NCBI GenBank assembly: GCA_021824175.1
Contig: JAKALP010000003.1
Span: 186,001 to 250,000 of the forward strand
Source: Deltaproteobacteria bacterium
Lineage (GTDB): Bacteria > Desulfobacterota > Desulfobacteria > Desulfobacterales > Desulfosarcinaceae
Direction of reading: 5' to 3'
Length of the DNA stretch: 64,000 nucleotides
Position 1 is the first letter of the stretch; each line of letters begins with the position of its first letter. Positions 8,695-17,389 of the stretch are shown in pieces. The notes beneath the pieces are model-generated. The model did not search any database, was not told the origin of the DNA, and saw only the letters and a list, made by a program, of their open reading frames with translations. A program made the translations under genes and the position numbers.

Positions 8695-9633
8695 TCATTC
8701 GGACAGTTCGATGCCCATTTCCCGGTAAATGGCCCGGCAGCGTTCTAGGCGGGTGGTATCCGCGAATGAAGTCATGGCGGGATCATGTGCATAAGGGGTC
8801 TCATGTCCCAGCTTCCGATTTTTTTCGTGCCAGAGGGGGTTGTAGGCCAGTAGGGCCGCCCGCTTTACACCCAGGCCGCTTAGAAATTCGGCCATGGCGC
8901 GCAGGTTTTCTTCGCCGTCGGTGATGCCCGGCACCAGGGGCGTGCGCGGCAGTAGTATTTTTCCATCTCTATGTGTCGCAATTATTAGCTGCTTGAAATT
9001 AGCGATGATCCGTTCGTTGCTCAGGCCGCAGTACTTCTTATGCGCCGCGCGATCCATGAGCTTAAGGTCGAAGTAAATTGCATCCAAGTATGGATAAAGT
9101 AATTCCATGAAGCGCGGCAATTCAAAGCCCCCACAAGTTTCCAGCAGGGTATGCAATCCATGGACTTTGGCCATGCGAAGCAAGTCGGAAACAAAATCCA
9201 TGTAGAGCGTGGGCTCGCCGCCGGAAAGGGTGAGCCCGCCCCCCGAGGTGTCGAAGAAGGGCTTGTCCGGCAGCACTTGGGTTAGAATTTCTTCCACGCT
9301 CATCTGCTTTCCCACCCGTTCTAAAGCGCCCGAGGGGCAAACCTCAGTGCAGGCGAAGCAAAGACGACACTTGCCGCGATCCACATAAACACGATGACTT
9401 TTGGAAAGTGCTTCATCCGGGCAGATCTTGCGGCACTCGCCGCAATCCACGCACCTATCAGAGTCAAAGGCGATCTCCGCCGCCGGGCTGCGGCTTTCGG
9501 GGTTGTGACACCAGACGCAGGCCAGGGGGCAGCCCTTGAAGAAGACCACCGAGCGGATGCCCGGCCCGTCATCCAAGCTGTTGCCTTTGATCTCCAGGAT
9601 CAGCGGCAGTTTGGGGGCAGCGTTGGCCATCAT
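8695..9633 (-). CDS. Glycyl radical enzyme activating protein (radical SAM)
   Basis: A 312-residue radical SAM enzyme that should install the glycyl radical on the neighbouring enzyme by hydrogen abstraction with a 5'-deoxyadenosyl radical. The radical SAM cysteines are C35, C39 and C42 in CPLACVWC. A ferredoxin-like insert at about residues 60-105 has two 4Fe-4S cluster motifs (CVDCGECRKICP and CRLCFACTEVCP), as in activases of the dehydratase and decarboxylase branches rather than the short PflA type. The SAM-binding GGE follows as TLSGGEPTLY. Its ATG overlaps the stop of the glycyl radical enzyme (ATGA at 9630-9633), which implies translational coupling and a dedicated partner. Confidence 0.96.
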   Translation of the reverse strand: MMANAAPKLPLILEIKGNSLDDGPGIRSVVFFKGCPLACVWCHNPESRSPAAEIAFDSDRCVDCGECRKICPDEALSKSHRVYVDRGKCRLCFACTEVCPSGALERVGKQMSVEEILTQVLPDKPFFDTSGGGLTLSGGEPTLYMDFVSDLLRMAKVHGLHTLLETCGGFELPRFMELLYPYLDAIYFDLKLMDRAAHKKYCGLSNERIIANFKQLIIATHRDGKILLPRTPLVPGITDGEENLRAMAEFLSGLGVKRAALLAYNPLWHEKNRKLGHETPYAHDPAMTSFADTTRLERCRAIYREMGIELSE

Positions 9634-12590
9634 CCCACTCCGAATTGGGCGCGCTCGATCAACTCAATCTGCATGTTGCGGTTCAAGGTCACGAAATAAG
9701 CGTTATAGCCGGAGATGCGCACCATCAGGTTCTGGTAGTTTTCAGGGTGTTCCATGGCAGCGCGCAGGGTGTCGGACGACACCACGTTGAGCTGCATCTG
9801 CATGCCGCCCAGGTCGCAGTAGGCCTGAGCGTAAGAGGCGATGGTATCCACGGTCTGCTGATGGCTTTCGCCCGGCGCCGGCACCACCTTGACGTTGAAG
9901 GCGATATTGTTGTTCAGGTTGGCGAAGTCGAGGGCCGCCACGTCGCGCAGGTTGGAGAGGATGTTCTTGGACGCATGGGGTTCGGGGGTCAGACCAGGCG
10001 TAAAGGCCTTGCCGGCCAGGCGGCCCGAAGGCAGCGCGCCAGTCAGGGTGCCGAAGGCCACGTGGTTGGACATGGACCAGAAGCCTGTGGTGTAGCGGCC
10101 GCCCCGGTAGTTGAGGTGTTGCCAGAAGAGATCGTGGGCCAGCTTGGACACCCGGTTGGCCATGGCCAAGGCTTGCGCATCGCCGGAACCGAACAGGGGC
10201 ACCTTGGTCTTGATCATGGCCAGCAGGGCCGCATGGTCGGCGAAATTGGCGTTCACGGCCGCCAGGAGTTCGGCAAAGGAGATTTTCTTCTGGTCGAACA
10301 CCAGGGTCTTGATGGCCATGAGGGAGTCGGTAATGTCAGCCAATCCGATACACGCGGTGCCGGAAGAATTATAGAGCGCGCCGCCATGGGTGACGTCCTT
10401 GCCCGTCTTCAGGGGACCTTGCATCAAAGCTGAAATGTAGGGCGTGGGCCGAAGCATTTGGTGGGCCTCGCCCAGGTAGTTGTTGTATTCACAGGTCAGA
10501 TCCGCCAGCAGTTGCAACTGGGCAGCGAAGGCATTGAAGAACGCATCAAACTCTTTGAAAGCACCGGCCGCAATATCTCCCGTGGCCGGGCCCAACTGCC
10601 AGCGCATCAGGGGATGGCGACCATTATTGAGGGCCATCTCCAGGGCCGCCACCATGTTGAACATCATGCAGTTGGTGTGGCCCAGATGGCGGCCCGAGAG
10701 GGTCGGCTCCACGCAGCCCGTGGCTGACCAGTCGCGCAGGTGCTCGGCCGGATAATTGAAATCGGCCAGCGAGGCCATGACCCGCTCGTCGTTGTGAATG
10801 GAGGGCGTGGCCAGGGTGTTCACATTGACTTCACACAGCCGCCGCAGATAGGCGCGGCTGTTCTTCTCCTTGTGGTAGCGGGCGTTGACGTTGGGGTCGC
10901 GGATGCCAAGCATCTCCGTGACCTTGAGGAAGATGTAGGTCATATCATTGACCGCGTCTTCGCCCTGGGGCGTGACGCCGCCCAGGGTGATGGCCTGGTC
11001 CGAAGAGCTGCCGCCGAAGAGATGGTTGCCGATGTCCGGGATCAGGGGCAGATGGTCAGTGCAGCGCATGTAGAGACAACCGATCAGTTCCACGGCGTGG
11101 CGGATGTAGGCCGCGCGCGCCGTCTCATTTTCCAGCCGTTCCATATCCGCCTTGAAATAGGGCTGCAGCCACTGGTCCAGGCGGCCCAGGGAGAAGCCGG
11201 CGTTGGTGTTCTCCATGTGCACGCCGATCCAGATGATCCACAAGGCGTTGACCGCTTCGTCCAAGGTGGCGCAGGGATTGGCTGGCACCCGGCGGCAGAT
11301 CTGCGCCAGCTTCGCAAGCTCGGCTCGGCGCGCTGTGTCTGCTTCGACGCCCGCCAGCCGGTCGGCTTCCACTGCCAGGTTGCGGGCATAGGCTTCGATC
11401 CCCTCCAGGCAGATGGCCATGGCCTGCAATGTGTCGCGCTTTTCCTGCATGGACGGCGGTGTGTGCGCCAGTTCGCGCGCGATGTCGGCCCGGATGCCGC
11501 CGGTGCCCTGGGCCAGGATTCTGGGATAATCGAGAATGGTGTGGGACAGGGCCACGGTCTTCCACAAAAAGCAGGCCGCGAAGCGCTCGTCCAGCTCCTG
11601 GCAGATGGGGTAGTGCTTGTGGTCGCGCACCCATTCCCGGAAGTTGCGCTTGAGCCAGAAGGGAAAGATGCGCTGGTGCAGGGCCTCCACTGTTTCCGGG
11701 GAGACCTCGTAAGGGTTCAGCGGACGGTAGGGCGCGGTCAGCAGCTCGCCCCAGATCATGGTGCCGTGGGCGTCCGGGTAGAGCACCACCCCGATCTCCT
11801 GGGTGGTCGTGGTGCCGGCGATCAAGTCTTTGGAGCGGATCAGGGGCTTTTTATGGGTCATGAGGTAGTTGAACGCCTGGGCCTGGCGCAGCACGGGGAT
11901 ATGCGGCCGGCCGTTGGAATCGGTTTCAAATCCGTTTTGTTTGAACCAGCGCGTCAAAATCTCCGGCCGCTCTGGGCAGAGGGCGGGTTTGGTTTTCAGA
12001 TGAATGCCCAGAAATTCTTTCAGGCGCGGAAAATCTTCGAGCCCGAAATCGGAGAGGTAAGGATCTTTGAGGAACCGCACGCCGGTATCAACGGCGGCCG
12101 GCTTGAGCTGGCGCAGCCGTCGGCCGCCGATGGAGGTCTGCGTGGCCTTTTCAGCATCATAGGCCCGTCCTTCGGCCCGGGTCTCTTTTTTGAGCTTGGC
12201 GATCTGCACGGGCTTCAACAGCAAGGAGAGATAAAAGTTGATGAGCTGCAGGTAGCCGATATTGCCCCTGGTGGCCATCTTGTTTTGCATCAGGGCGATC
12301 ATCAGTTTGTTGGGCGGTTCCGTGGCGGCCGCCTTCAAGGCCTGCTCATCCTTGAAGATCAGCATGGCATCCGGCGGGTCGGGAATCGGTGAACAGACCC
12401 GCACCCGGCCGGCCTTGAAAATCAGGGCCTGCTCCACGCTGCCGGTTTCGGTGCGCACCCCGAAGGTGAAATCCAGCCAGCCGTCTTCGGATTTCAAATA
12501 TTGGTTGAGCTTCCTGCGCTGGTTGAAGTTCATGGCAAAGAAGCGCAGGAAAAGATGGGTCAACGTGTTGCTCAGCGTCCAAGGGCGCAT
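9630..12590 (-). CDS. Glycyl radical enzyme with N-terminal SCP2-like domain
   Basis: A 986-residue member of the pyruvate formate-lyase superfamily. The thiyl cysteine is Cys626 in the motif TGCVEP, and the radical glycine is Gly961 in VRISGYNAYF near the C-terminus. GCVEP, with its general-base Glu, is the signature of the dehydratase/C-N or C-S lyase branch (glycerol or diol dehydratase, choline TMA-lyase, isethionate lyase), not of PFL itself. The body is normal in size. The extra length is an N-terminal domain of about 130 residues (about 20-140) whose pattern (LDFTFGVRTE, DAMLIFKDEQALKA, NKMATRGNIGYL) resembles SCP2 sterol/lipid-carrier folds. The start is supported by AGGAGAGGTG. It is coupled to the activase and lies 92 bp behind the TetR gene. 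A hydrophobic or CoA/lipid-linked substrate is an inference. Confidence 0.92.
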   Translation of the reverse strand: MRPWTLSNTLTHLFLRFFAMNFNQRRKLNQYLKSEDGWLDFTFGVRTETGSVEQALIFKAGRVRVCSPIPDPPDAMLIFKDEQALKAAATEPPNKLMIALMQNKMATRGNIGYLQLINFYLSLLLKPVQIAKLKKETRAEGRAYDAEKATQTSIGGRRLRQLKPAAVDTGVRFLKDPYLSDFGLEDFPRLKEFLGIHLKTKPALCPERPEILTRWFKQNGFETDSNGRPHIPVLRQAQAFNYLMTHKKPLIRSKDLIAGTTTTQEIGVVLYPDAHGTMIWGELLTAPYRPLNPYEVSPETVEALHQRIFPFWLKRNFREWVRDHKHYPICQELDERFAACFLWKTVALSHTILDYPRILAQGTGGIRADIARELAHTPPSMQEKRDTLQAMAICLEGIEAYARNLAVEADRLAGVEADTARRAELAKLAQICRRVPANPCATLDEAVNALWIIWIGVHMENTNAGFSLGRLDQWLQPYFKADMERLENETARAAYIRHAVELIGCLYMRCTDHLPLIPDIGNHLFGGSSSDQAITLGGVTPQGEDAVNDMTYIFLKVTEMLGIRDPNVNARYHKEKNSRAYLRRLCEVNVNTLATPSIHNDERVMASLADFNYPAEHLRDWSATGCVEPTLSGRHLGHTNCMMFNMVAALEMALNNGRHPLMRWQLGPATGDIAAGAFKEFDAFFNAFAAQLQLLADLTCEYNNYLGEAHQMLRPTPYISALMQGPLKTGKDVTHGGALYNSSGTACIGLADITDSLMAIKTLVFDQKKISFAELLAAVNANFADHAALLAMIKTKVPLFGSGDAQALAMANRVSKLAHDLFWQHLNYRGGRYTTGFWSMSNHVAFGTLTGALPSGRLAGKAFTPGLTPEPHASKNILSNLRDVAALDFANLNNNIAFNVKVVPAPGESHQQTVDTIASYAQAYCDLGGMQMQLNVVSSDTLRAAMEHPENYQNLMVRISGYNAYFVTLNRNMQIELIERAQFGVG

Positions 12591-12654
12591 ACTACACCTC
12601 TCCTTATTAATTGCATGAGACTAGTGCGTGAGCGAAAACCCTCTATTTCTTCCC

Positions 12655-12666
12655 TTTGATATCAAA
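12655..12666. promoter_or_regulatory. Palindrome upstream of the glycyl radical enzyme gene
   Basis: A perfect 12-bp palindrome TTTGATATCAAA, extended by another GATATC copy at 12668-12673, lies in the spacer between the TetR stop and the enzyme start. It could be an operator or part of a promoter. It differs from the palindromes upstream of the TetR gene. Confidence 0.3.
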
Positions 12667-12682
12667 TGATATCGAATCAACT

Positions 12683-13354
12683 TCAATACAACGGCTCGCC
12701 CCGGTCGCTGTGCTGTTTCATGGCCATGATCTGGCCGATCAGGTCGTTGAGCCGTTTTTCCACAAATGCCTCCACATCCTCCAAGACCTCATGAAACAGC
12801 CGGCTGTTGCACAGCGTCACCAGGCCGTGCAGATCAGACCAGAAGCGCACCACCTGATAGAGCACGAATTGCTCTTTGTCCGGACCGGCCGTGGGCAGAT
12901 AAGCGGAGATGGGCTCCACAAACAAAGCCAGGCATTTGAGGGCGTTCTGCTTTTCATGCAACGCCAGGGGTTCGATGTTGCTGCCCACATAGTCCAGGTA
13001 TTTGGGCGTGTGCAGGTTGAACATGATGTCGTAGTAGCTGGGAAAGGCGCGGCCGAACTCCACATAGGCCCGGGTCATGGCCTGGATGCGCTCTCCCAGA
13101 TCAGCGCAATCCGCTGAGCGGCGGGTCAGCAGCTCGTGCAGCTTTTCAAAGCCCCGCACCCGGATCATGAGGTTGAGTTCGTCGCGACCCGCGTAATAGT
13201 TATAGATCGTGGTGGCGGTGATCCCCAGCCGGCCGGCGATTTTGCGCACGCTCAGATTGACAAAGCCCTCATCGATGATGATGGCCAGGGCGGTATCGAG
13301 GATCTTCTGGCGGGTTTGTTCGACCTCTTCCGCGGTCATGGGAGTTTTGGGCAT
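12683..13354 (-). CDS. TetR-family transcriptional regulator
   Basis: A 223-residue TetR-type repressor. The helix-turn-helix domain spans about residues 12-60 and ends in the family hallmark ITATTIYNYYAGRDEL, where helix 3 contacts DNA. The C-terminal domain (about 65-215) is the variable ligand-binding and dimer region. The start is ATG 13352-13354, behind AAGGAG. It is the first gene of the minus-strand cluster, 92 bp before the glycyl radical enzyme gene. Two palindromes at 13374-13399 directly upstream look like its autoregulatory operators. The likely inducer is the substrate, or a CoA ester, of the pathway encoded behind it; that is inference from gene order. Confidence 0.93.
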   Translation of the reverse strand: MPKTPMTAEEVEQTRQKILDTALAIIIDEGFVNLSVRKIAGRLGITATTIYNYYAGRDELNLMIRVRGFEKLHELLTRRSADCADLGERIQAMTRAYVEFGRAFPSYYDIMFNLHTPKYLDYVGSNIEPLALHEKQNALKCLALFVEPISAYLPTAGPDKEQFVLYQVVRFWSDLHGLVTLCNSRLFHEVLEDVEAFVEKRLNDLIGQIMAMKQHSDRGEPLY

Positions 13355-13373
13355 CCATTTTCTCCTTCGAAGG

Positions 13374-13399
13374 ATAACAGTGTTATATTAACGGCGTTA
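13374..13399. promoter_or_regulatory. Tandem palindromic operator for the TetR regulator
   Basis: Two near-perfect palindromes stand back to back: ATAACAGTGTTAT at 13374-13386 and TAACGGCGTTA at 13389-13399, each with one mismatched central base. They share the TAAC/GTTA half-site, with centres 14 bp apart. They begin 20 bp upstream of the TetR start codon and overlap where its promoter should be. This is the usual place for TetR autoregulation. Confidence 0.65.
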
Positions 13400-13486
13400 T
13401 TTTGAGTCAAGACCTTGTTGTCTGGTTGGTAGGCCGCTTGAATAGAGTAGAGTAGCTATGAAAGAAAGACGTGTTCAAAAATTGGA

Positions 13487-13729
13487 ATGAGAACCATCAT
13501 ATTGATCTCAAAGGATGAAACTGATACTTTACAATTTATGGACAGAAAAGCGACTACCCTTTCCCGCATGCTCGATCATCGGAATGATGACTTTGTTCCA
13601 GGTAAGCCTGAAGAGCGTATCGGCCTTGTTTGGCCACTGACCCAGGAAATCGTATCTTTAAGCGTCAAGCACAATGCTGAACGAAGATTACAAAGACATG
13701 TTACAAGCCTTGTCCGACGAAAAGGTTAA
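13487..13729 (+). CDS. Small protein paired with a nucleotidyltransferase
   Basis: An 80-codon frame overlapping the following nucleotidyltransferase gene by 56 bp. Its second half, PEERIGLVWPLTQEIVSLS followed by AERRLQRHVTSLVRRK, has the organised look of small proteins encoded just before MNT/AbiEii-like nucleotidyltransferases. That likeness is from memory of similar gene pairs and not a verified match. The true start is uncertain: ATG 13487 gives the full frame, but ATG 13538 (MDRKATTL) is also plausible, and no strong ribosome site precedes either. I infer a partner, possibly an antitoxin or accessory subunit. Both genes are AT-richer than the flanking metabolic genes. Confidence 0.5.
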   Translation: MRTIILISKDETDTLQFMDRKATTLSRMLDHRNDDFVPGKPEERIGLVWPLTQEIVSLSVKHNAERRLQRHVTSLVRRKG

Positions 13730-14138
13730 ATTCCTTTTGGTCGGGGCTTACGCGCTGGCGGCTCACGGATACCCAAGGGCTACGATGGATATCGACATTT
13801 GGGTCATGCCGTCACCGCGCAACGCCGATGCCGTCTTAAGAGCTTTGAAGCGTTTCGGCGCTCCTTTGCACAACCTGACCAAAGACGACCTTCAGGTAGA
13901 TGGCACTATTTTCCAAATCGGGGTCGCCCCAAGGCGTATTGATATCATCACCACAGCAACAGGGCTTGAGTTCGAAAAAACCTATCAGCGATCCATCTCC
14001 ATGATTTTAGAAGGAATCGAAGTCCACATCCCTTCCCTCGAAGATATGATTCAAAACAAACGGGCATCAGGCAGAACCAAGGATCTGGCCGATGCTGAAG
14101 CCTTGGAATTCCTGAAAAGCACTTCCGGCAACCAATAA
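13674..14138 (+). CDS. Nucleotidyltransferase (MNT/AbiEii-like fold)
   Basis: A 154-residue nucleotidyltransferase-fold protein. The core motif is LLVGAYALAAHGYPRATMDIDIW: glycine-rich turn at 23-25 and metal-binding D39-x-D41. A third strand carries RRIDIITTA at about 90-98. The C-terminal helix EDMIQNKRASGRTKDLADAEAL is the K-x5-R-x-KDxxD-type tail common in AbiEii/DUF6036-like toxins and in antibiotic-type nucleotidyltransferases. It starts inside the preceding small gene, so the two are probably co-translated. Such pairs often act as toxin-antitoxin or phage-defence units, but no activity is proved by the sequence. It could be a simple cellular NMP transferase. Confidence 0.8.
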   Translation: MLNEDYKDMLQALSDEKVKFLLVGAYALAAHGYPRATMDIDIWVMPSPRNADAVLRALKRFGAPLHNLTKDDLQVDGTIFQIGVAPRRIDIITTATGLEFEKTYQRSISMILEGIEVHIPSLEDMIQNKRASGRTKDLADAEALEFLKSTSGNQ

Positions 14139-14276
14139 CCAACCTTTAAATTTGATCTATTAACGATGCCGGGAATTCAATGGCATGGTTGTCAGCGTTT
14201 TTGGCGTATGCTTCCTTGCTGAATGCCGATTCTTTGTTATATTGAAGCTTCATTTTGCATGATGAAAGGATTCGCC

Positions 14277-15032
14277 ATGAAATTAGCAGTCAGCGGCAAA
14301 GGCGGGGTGGGCAAGACCACCTTTTCGGCCTTATTGATACGGACCCTCAGCGACATGGGCAAAAAGGTGCTGGCCATCGATGCCGACCCGGACGCCAATC
14401 TGGCATCGGCCCTGGGCATACCCAACGCCGATCAGATCACGCCCATCGCCGAGATGAAGGATATGATCTTTGAACGCACCGGCGCCCAGCCCGGCACCGT
14501 GGGCGGCTTTTTCCGGCTCAACCCCCAGGTGGACGATCTGCCCGACTCCCTCTCGGTGAAGAAGGACAACATCAAGCTGATGCGCCTGGGCAGCGTCAAA
14601 AAGGGCGGCGGCGGCTGCCTGTGCCCGGAAAGCACGCTGCTCAAGAGCCTGGTGATGCACATCGTGCTGGCCCGGGATGAAGTGGTGGTCATGGACATGG
14701 AGGCCGGCATCGAGCACCTGGGCCGGGCCACGGCCAGCGCGGTGGACAAGCTCATCGTGGTGGTGGAGCCGGGCCGCCGCAGCATTGATACCGCCGAGCA
14801 CATCCGCAAGCTGGCCAAGGAGATCCGCCTGGAACGTATCGCCGTGGTGGGCAACAAAATCCGCTCGCCCAAAGATGAAGAGTTTATCCGCCGGCATCTC
14901 AGCGATTTTGAAATCCTGGGCTTCATGCCCTATGGCAATGAATTGGTGGAGGCGGATCTTAACGGCCAATCGCCATATGAGATCAATTCTCCTGCCAAGA
15001 CGCGAGTCAAGGAGATGATAGAAAAACTGTAA
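14277..15032 (+). CDS. cooC: CooC-type nickel-insertion ATPase
   Basis: A 251-residue MinD/ParA-fold P-loop ATPase. The deviant Walker A GKGGVGKT is at residues 7-14, and the strand IDADPDANL follows. The CxC motif Cys114-x-Cys116 in [10 protein letters not shown] matches the metal-binding cysteines at the dimer interface of characterised CooC proteins. These load nickel into carbon monoxide dehydrogenase, or into acetyl-CoA synthase as AcsF. No CODH genes are in the window, so the target would be elsewhere. ATG 14277 is preferred over the upstream ATG 14223, because AAAGGA precedes it and the family begins directly with the P-loop strand. It is monocistronic here, and a palindromic repeat follows its stop. 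Confidence 0.9.
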   Translation: MKLAVSGKGGVGKTTFSALLIRTLSDMGKKVLAIDADPDANLASALGIPNADQITPIAEMKDMIFERTGAQPGTVGGFFRLNPQVDDLPDSLSVKKDNIKLMRLGSVKKGGGGCLCPESTLLKSLVMHIVLARDEVVVMDMEAGIEHLGRATASAVDKLIVVVEPGRRSIDTAEHIRKLAKEIRLERIAVVGNKIRSPKDEEFIRRHLSDFEILGFMPYGNELVEADLNGQSPYEINSPAKTRVKEMIEKL

Positions 15033-15044
15033 TTCTGATTATTA

Positions 15045-15115
15045 ATTCTCACACAAAGCCACGAAGCCATGAAGGAGCTCTTCACCTTTGTGGCTTTGTA
15101 GCTTTGTGCGAGAAT
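15045..15115. repeat. Palindromic intergenic repeat
   Basis: The inverted repeat opens with ATTCTCACACAAAGCCAC and closes with GTGGCTTTGT ... GCGAGAAT. It is of the same general kind as the CTCGCAAAGACGC repeats at 19726-19802 and 62300-62372. It may double as a terminator for cooC. Confidence 0.7.
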
Positions 15116-15162
15116 TGTATTGTTCTGGGCATTAGGCCTGGTTTAAGTATTCAGAAGTCAGA

Positions 15163-15220
15163 ATTCAGGAGCCAGAAAATGCTGTTTGCTGTTGCAGATC
15201 TTTTATTCTGACTCCTGAAT
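15163..15220. repeat. Short inverted repeat
   Basis: The arms ATTCAGGAGCCAGAA (15163-15177) and TTCTGACTCCTGAAT (15206-15220) are complementary at 14 of 15 positions. The repeat lies between cooC and the helicase gene. Confidence 0.7.
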
Positions 15221-15265
15221 GCCTGTATAGCAAATGAATTTCTATGAGAACAACGCCCGCCACCC

Positions 15266-17389
15266 ATGTCTAACCACCGCCGATATTCGGCCCGCGCACC
15301 CCGCGGGAATCGACGCCAACCGCGCGGCAAAGCACGCGAGGTGGCCTTGCGCCCCGGCGCCGATTCACGCCTCAAGCAGATCTTTACCCAGATCGGCATT
15401 CCCGAGCCCAAGCCCATTGTGCCCGATCCATTTCAGCTCCAGGCTCTGGAGGCGGTGCGGCAGGCCGACTGCCTGGTCACCGCGCCCACTGGCGCCGGCA
15501 AAACCTGGATCGCTGTCCAAGCCATTGCCCGGATCTTTGAACAAGGCGGCCGGGCCTGGTATGCTTCTCCTCTCAAGGCCCTGACCAACGCCAAGATGGC
15601 GGAGTTTTCAGCCCATTTCGGACCGGAGAAGGTCGGCATCCTCACCGGCGACCGCAAGGAGAATGTGGATGCGCCCATCATCGTGGGCACCACCGAAATC
15701 CTGCGCAATCAGCTCTACGATGCCATGCACCACGGCAAAACCCTGGAAACCGATTTCGTGGTGCTGGACGAGGCCCATTATCTGGGCGACGAAGAGCGCG
15801 GCGTGGTGTGGGAGGAGACCATCATCTACCTGCCCCAGCGCATCCCGCTGCTGATGCTCTCGGCCACGGTGGGCAATGCCCAGCAGATCGCCCTCTGGCT
15901 GGAGGCCATCCGGGGCCGGCCTTGTGAGGTGGTCCAGGAAACACATCGGCCCGTGCCTCTGTATCCCATGCTGTTGCACCCTGGCGGCATGTTGCTGCCG
16001 CTGCTGGTGACCGGTGAAAAAGGCGGCAGCCGCCTCTACAAAAAAGTGGCCGATTTCATCACGGCCCGCCATGCGCCCATGCTGGCGCCGCCGGGCAAAC
16101 TGCCGCCCTTTGGACAGATCCTGGCCGTGCTGCGCAAATACAATCTGTTGCCAGCCATCTTCTTCTTGAAATCGCGAGCCGATTGCGACCAGGCCCTGCA
16201 ACTGTGTCTGGAAAACCGCATCCAGGATGATGAGCAGGCCGAGCGGCTCAACGCGCGTCTGGAGGAACTCACCGAGCGCTTTCCCCACGTGCGGCGTCAC
16301 CGCCAGCGCTGGCTGGCCGAGCATTTCGCGGTGGGCTCCCACCACAGCGGCCAGTTGCCGGCCTGGAAGCTGATCCTGGAATCCTTGATGAGCGAAGGGT
16401 TGCTGGATGCCATCTTTGCCACCTCCACGGTGGCCGCGGGCGTGGATTTCCCGGCCCGCACCGTGGCCTTCCTAAATTCCGACCGCTTCAACGGCCGCGA
16501 TTTCGTGCCCCTGGATGCCACCGAACTGCACCAGATGACCGGCCGGGCCGGGCGGCGCGGCAAAGACCAGGTGGGCTTTGCCCTGGTAGTGCCCGGCAAA
16601 TACATGGATGTACGCCAGGTGGCGCGGCTGCTCAAGGCCACGGCCGCCGACGTGCACAGCCAGATCCGCATCAACTTCTCCATGGCGCTGAATCTGCTCC
16701 TCTCCCACACCCCGGCCGAAGTGGACAATCTGCTGCATCGCTCCCTGGCCGCCTTTCAGCGCCACGGTGCGGCCTTTGGCGACGAACAGGCCGCCCACAC
16801 CCATCTGTGGAACGCTTTCCAGCGCCACCTGGAGTTTCTGGAAGAGACCGGTTTTGCCGATGATCAGGGACGGCTCACCGAAGACGGTCTGTGGGCTTCC
16901 CAACTGCGCATCGATCAACCCCTGCTGGTGGCCGAAGGGCTGCGCGCCGATCTCTTTCCCCGCAACGATCCAGCCTTGCTGGCCGGCGTCATGGCCGGGC
17001 TGGTCAATGACAAAGAGACCGACGAGCATCTGGACAAAAAAACCCTTCCCGAAGAGCTGACCAAAGCGGTAAAGCACCTGTTGCGCGGGCTCTTCGGTCT
17101 GATGGGCCATATGGAGGCCCGGGGTTTTGAGGTGCGCATGATCTACTTCCGCCCCATGCTGGCGGTGTGGCTCTGGGCCTTGGGCCGGCCCTGGGAGAAG
17201 ACTTATCAGGCTGGCCAGATGGCCGAGGGCGATCTGGCCATGCTGGTGCTGCGCACGGCTGACAACCTGCGCCATGTGGCCGGGCTGCGCGCTGTGTTTC
17301 CCGAAATGGCCGACACGGCCCGGCGAGCCATTGAGTTGATTTTGCGCGATCCAGTGATGCCGGGTTTGGAAAATTCGTTGACTGGTTGA
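15266..17389 (+). CDS. Ski2-like DEAD/DEAH-box helicase
   Basis: A 707-residue superfamily 2 helicase. Motif Q/I: Walker A APTGAGKT at 73-80. Motif Ia: ASPLKALTNAK. Motif II: DEAH at 168-171. Motif III: SATVGNA. Motif V: ATSTVAAGVDFPA. Motif VI: HQMTGRAGRRG. This order and the QMxGRAGR form are typical of the Ski2/Hel308/LhrC-like group. The C-terminal 230 residues are helical and lack an obvious DSHCT domain. The Arg-rich N-terminus (first 25 residues) may bind nucleic acid. It probably unwinds RNA or DNA in repair or RNA decay; the substrate cannot be told from sequence. Flanking spacers are full of repeats, so it appears to be a single-gene unit. Confidence 0.93.
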   Translation: MSNHRRYSARAPRGNRRQPRGKAREVALRPGADSRLKQIFTQIGIPEPKPIVPDPFQLQALEAVRQADCLVTAPTGAGKTWIAVQAIARIFEQGGRAWYASPLKALTNAKMAEFSAHFGPEKVGILTGDRKENVDAPIIVGTTEILRNQLYDAMHHGKTLETDFVVLDEAHYLGDEERGVVWEETIIYLPQRIPLLMLSATVGNAQQIALWLEAIRGRPCEVVQETHRPVPLYPMLLHPGGMLLPLLVTGEKGGSRLYKKVADFITARHAPMLAPPGKLPPFGQILAVLRKYNLLPAIFFLKSRADCDQALQLCLENRIQDDEQAERLNARLEELTERFPHVRRHRQRWLAEHFAVGSHHSGQLPAWKLILESLMSEGLLDAIFATSTVAAGVDFPARTVAFLNSDRFNGRDFVPLDATELHQMTGRAGRRGKDQVGFALVVPGKYMDVRQVARLLKATAADVHSQIRINFSMALNLLLSHTPAEVDNLLHRSLAAFQRHGAAFGDEQAAHTHLWNAFQRHLEFLEETGFADDQGRLTEDGLWASQLRIDQPLLVAEGLRADLFPRNDPALLAGVMAGLVNDKETDEHLDKKTLPEELTKAVKHLLRGLFGLMGHMEARGFEVRMIYFRPMLAVWLWALGRPWEKTYQAGQMAEGDLAMLVLRTADNLRHVAGLRAVFPEMADTARRAIELILRDPVMPGLENSLTG

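Noticed and set aside
10740-12392. A 550-codon plus-strand frame opposite the glycyl radical enzyme
   Set aside because: Composition is typical of an antisense shadow, and the minus strand encodes a clear, motif-complete enzyme.
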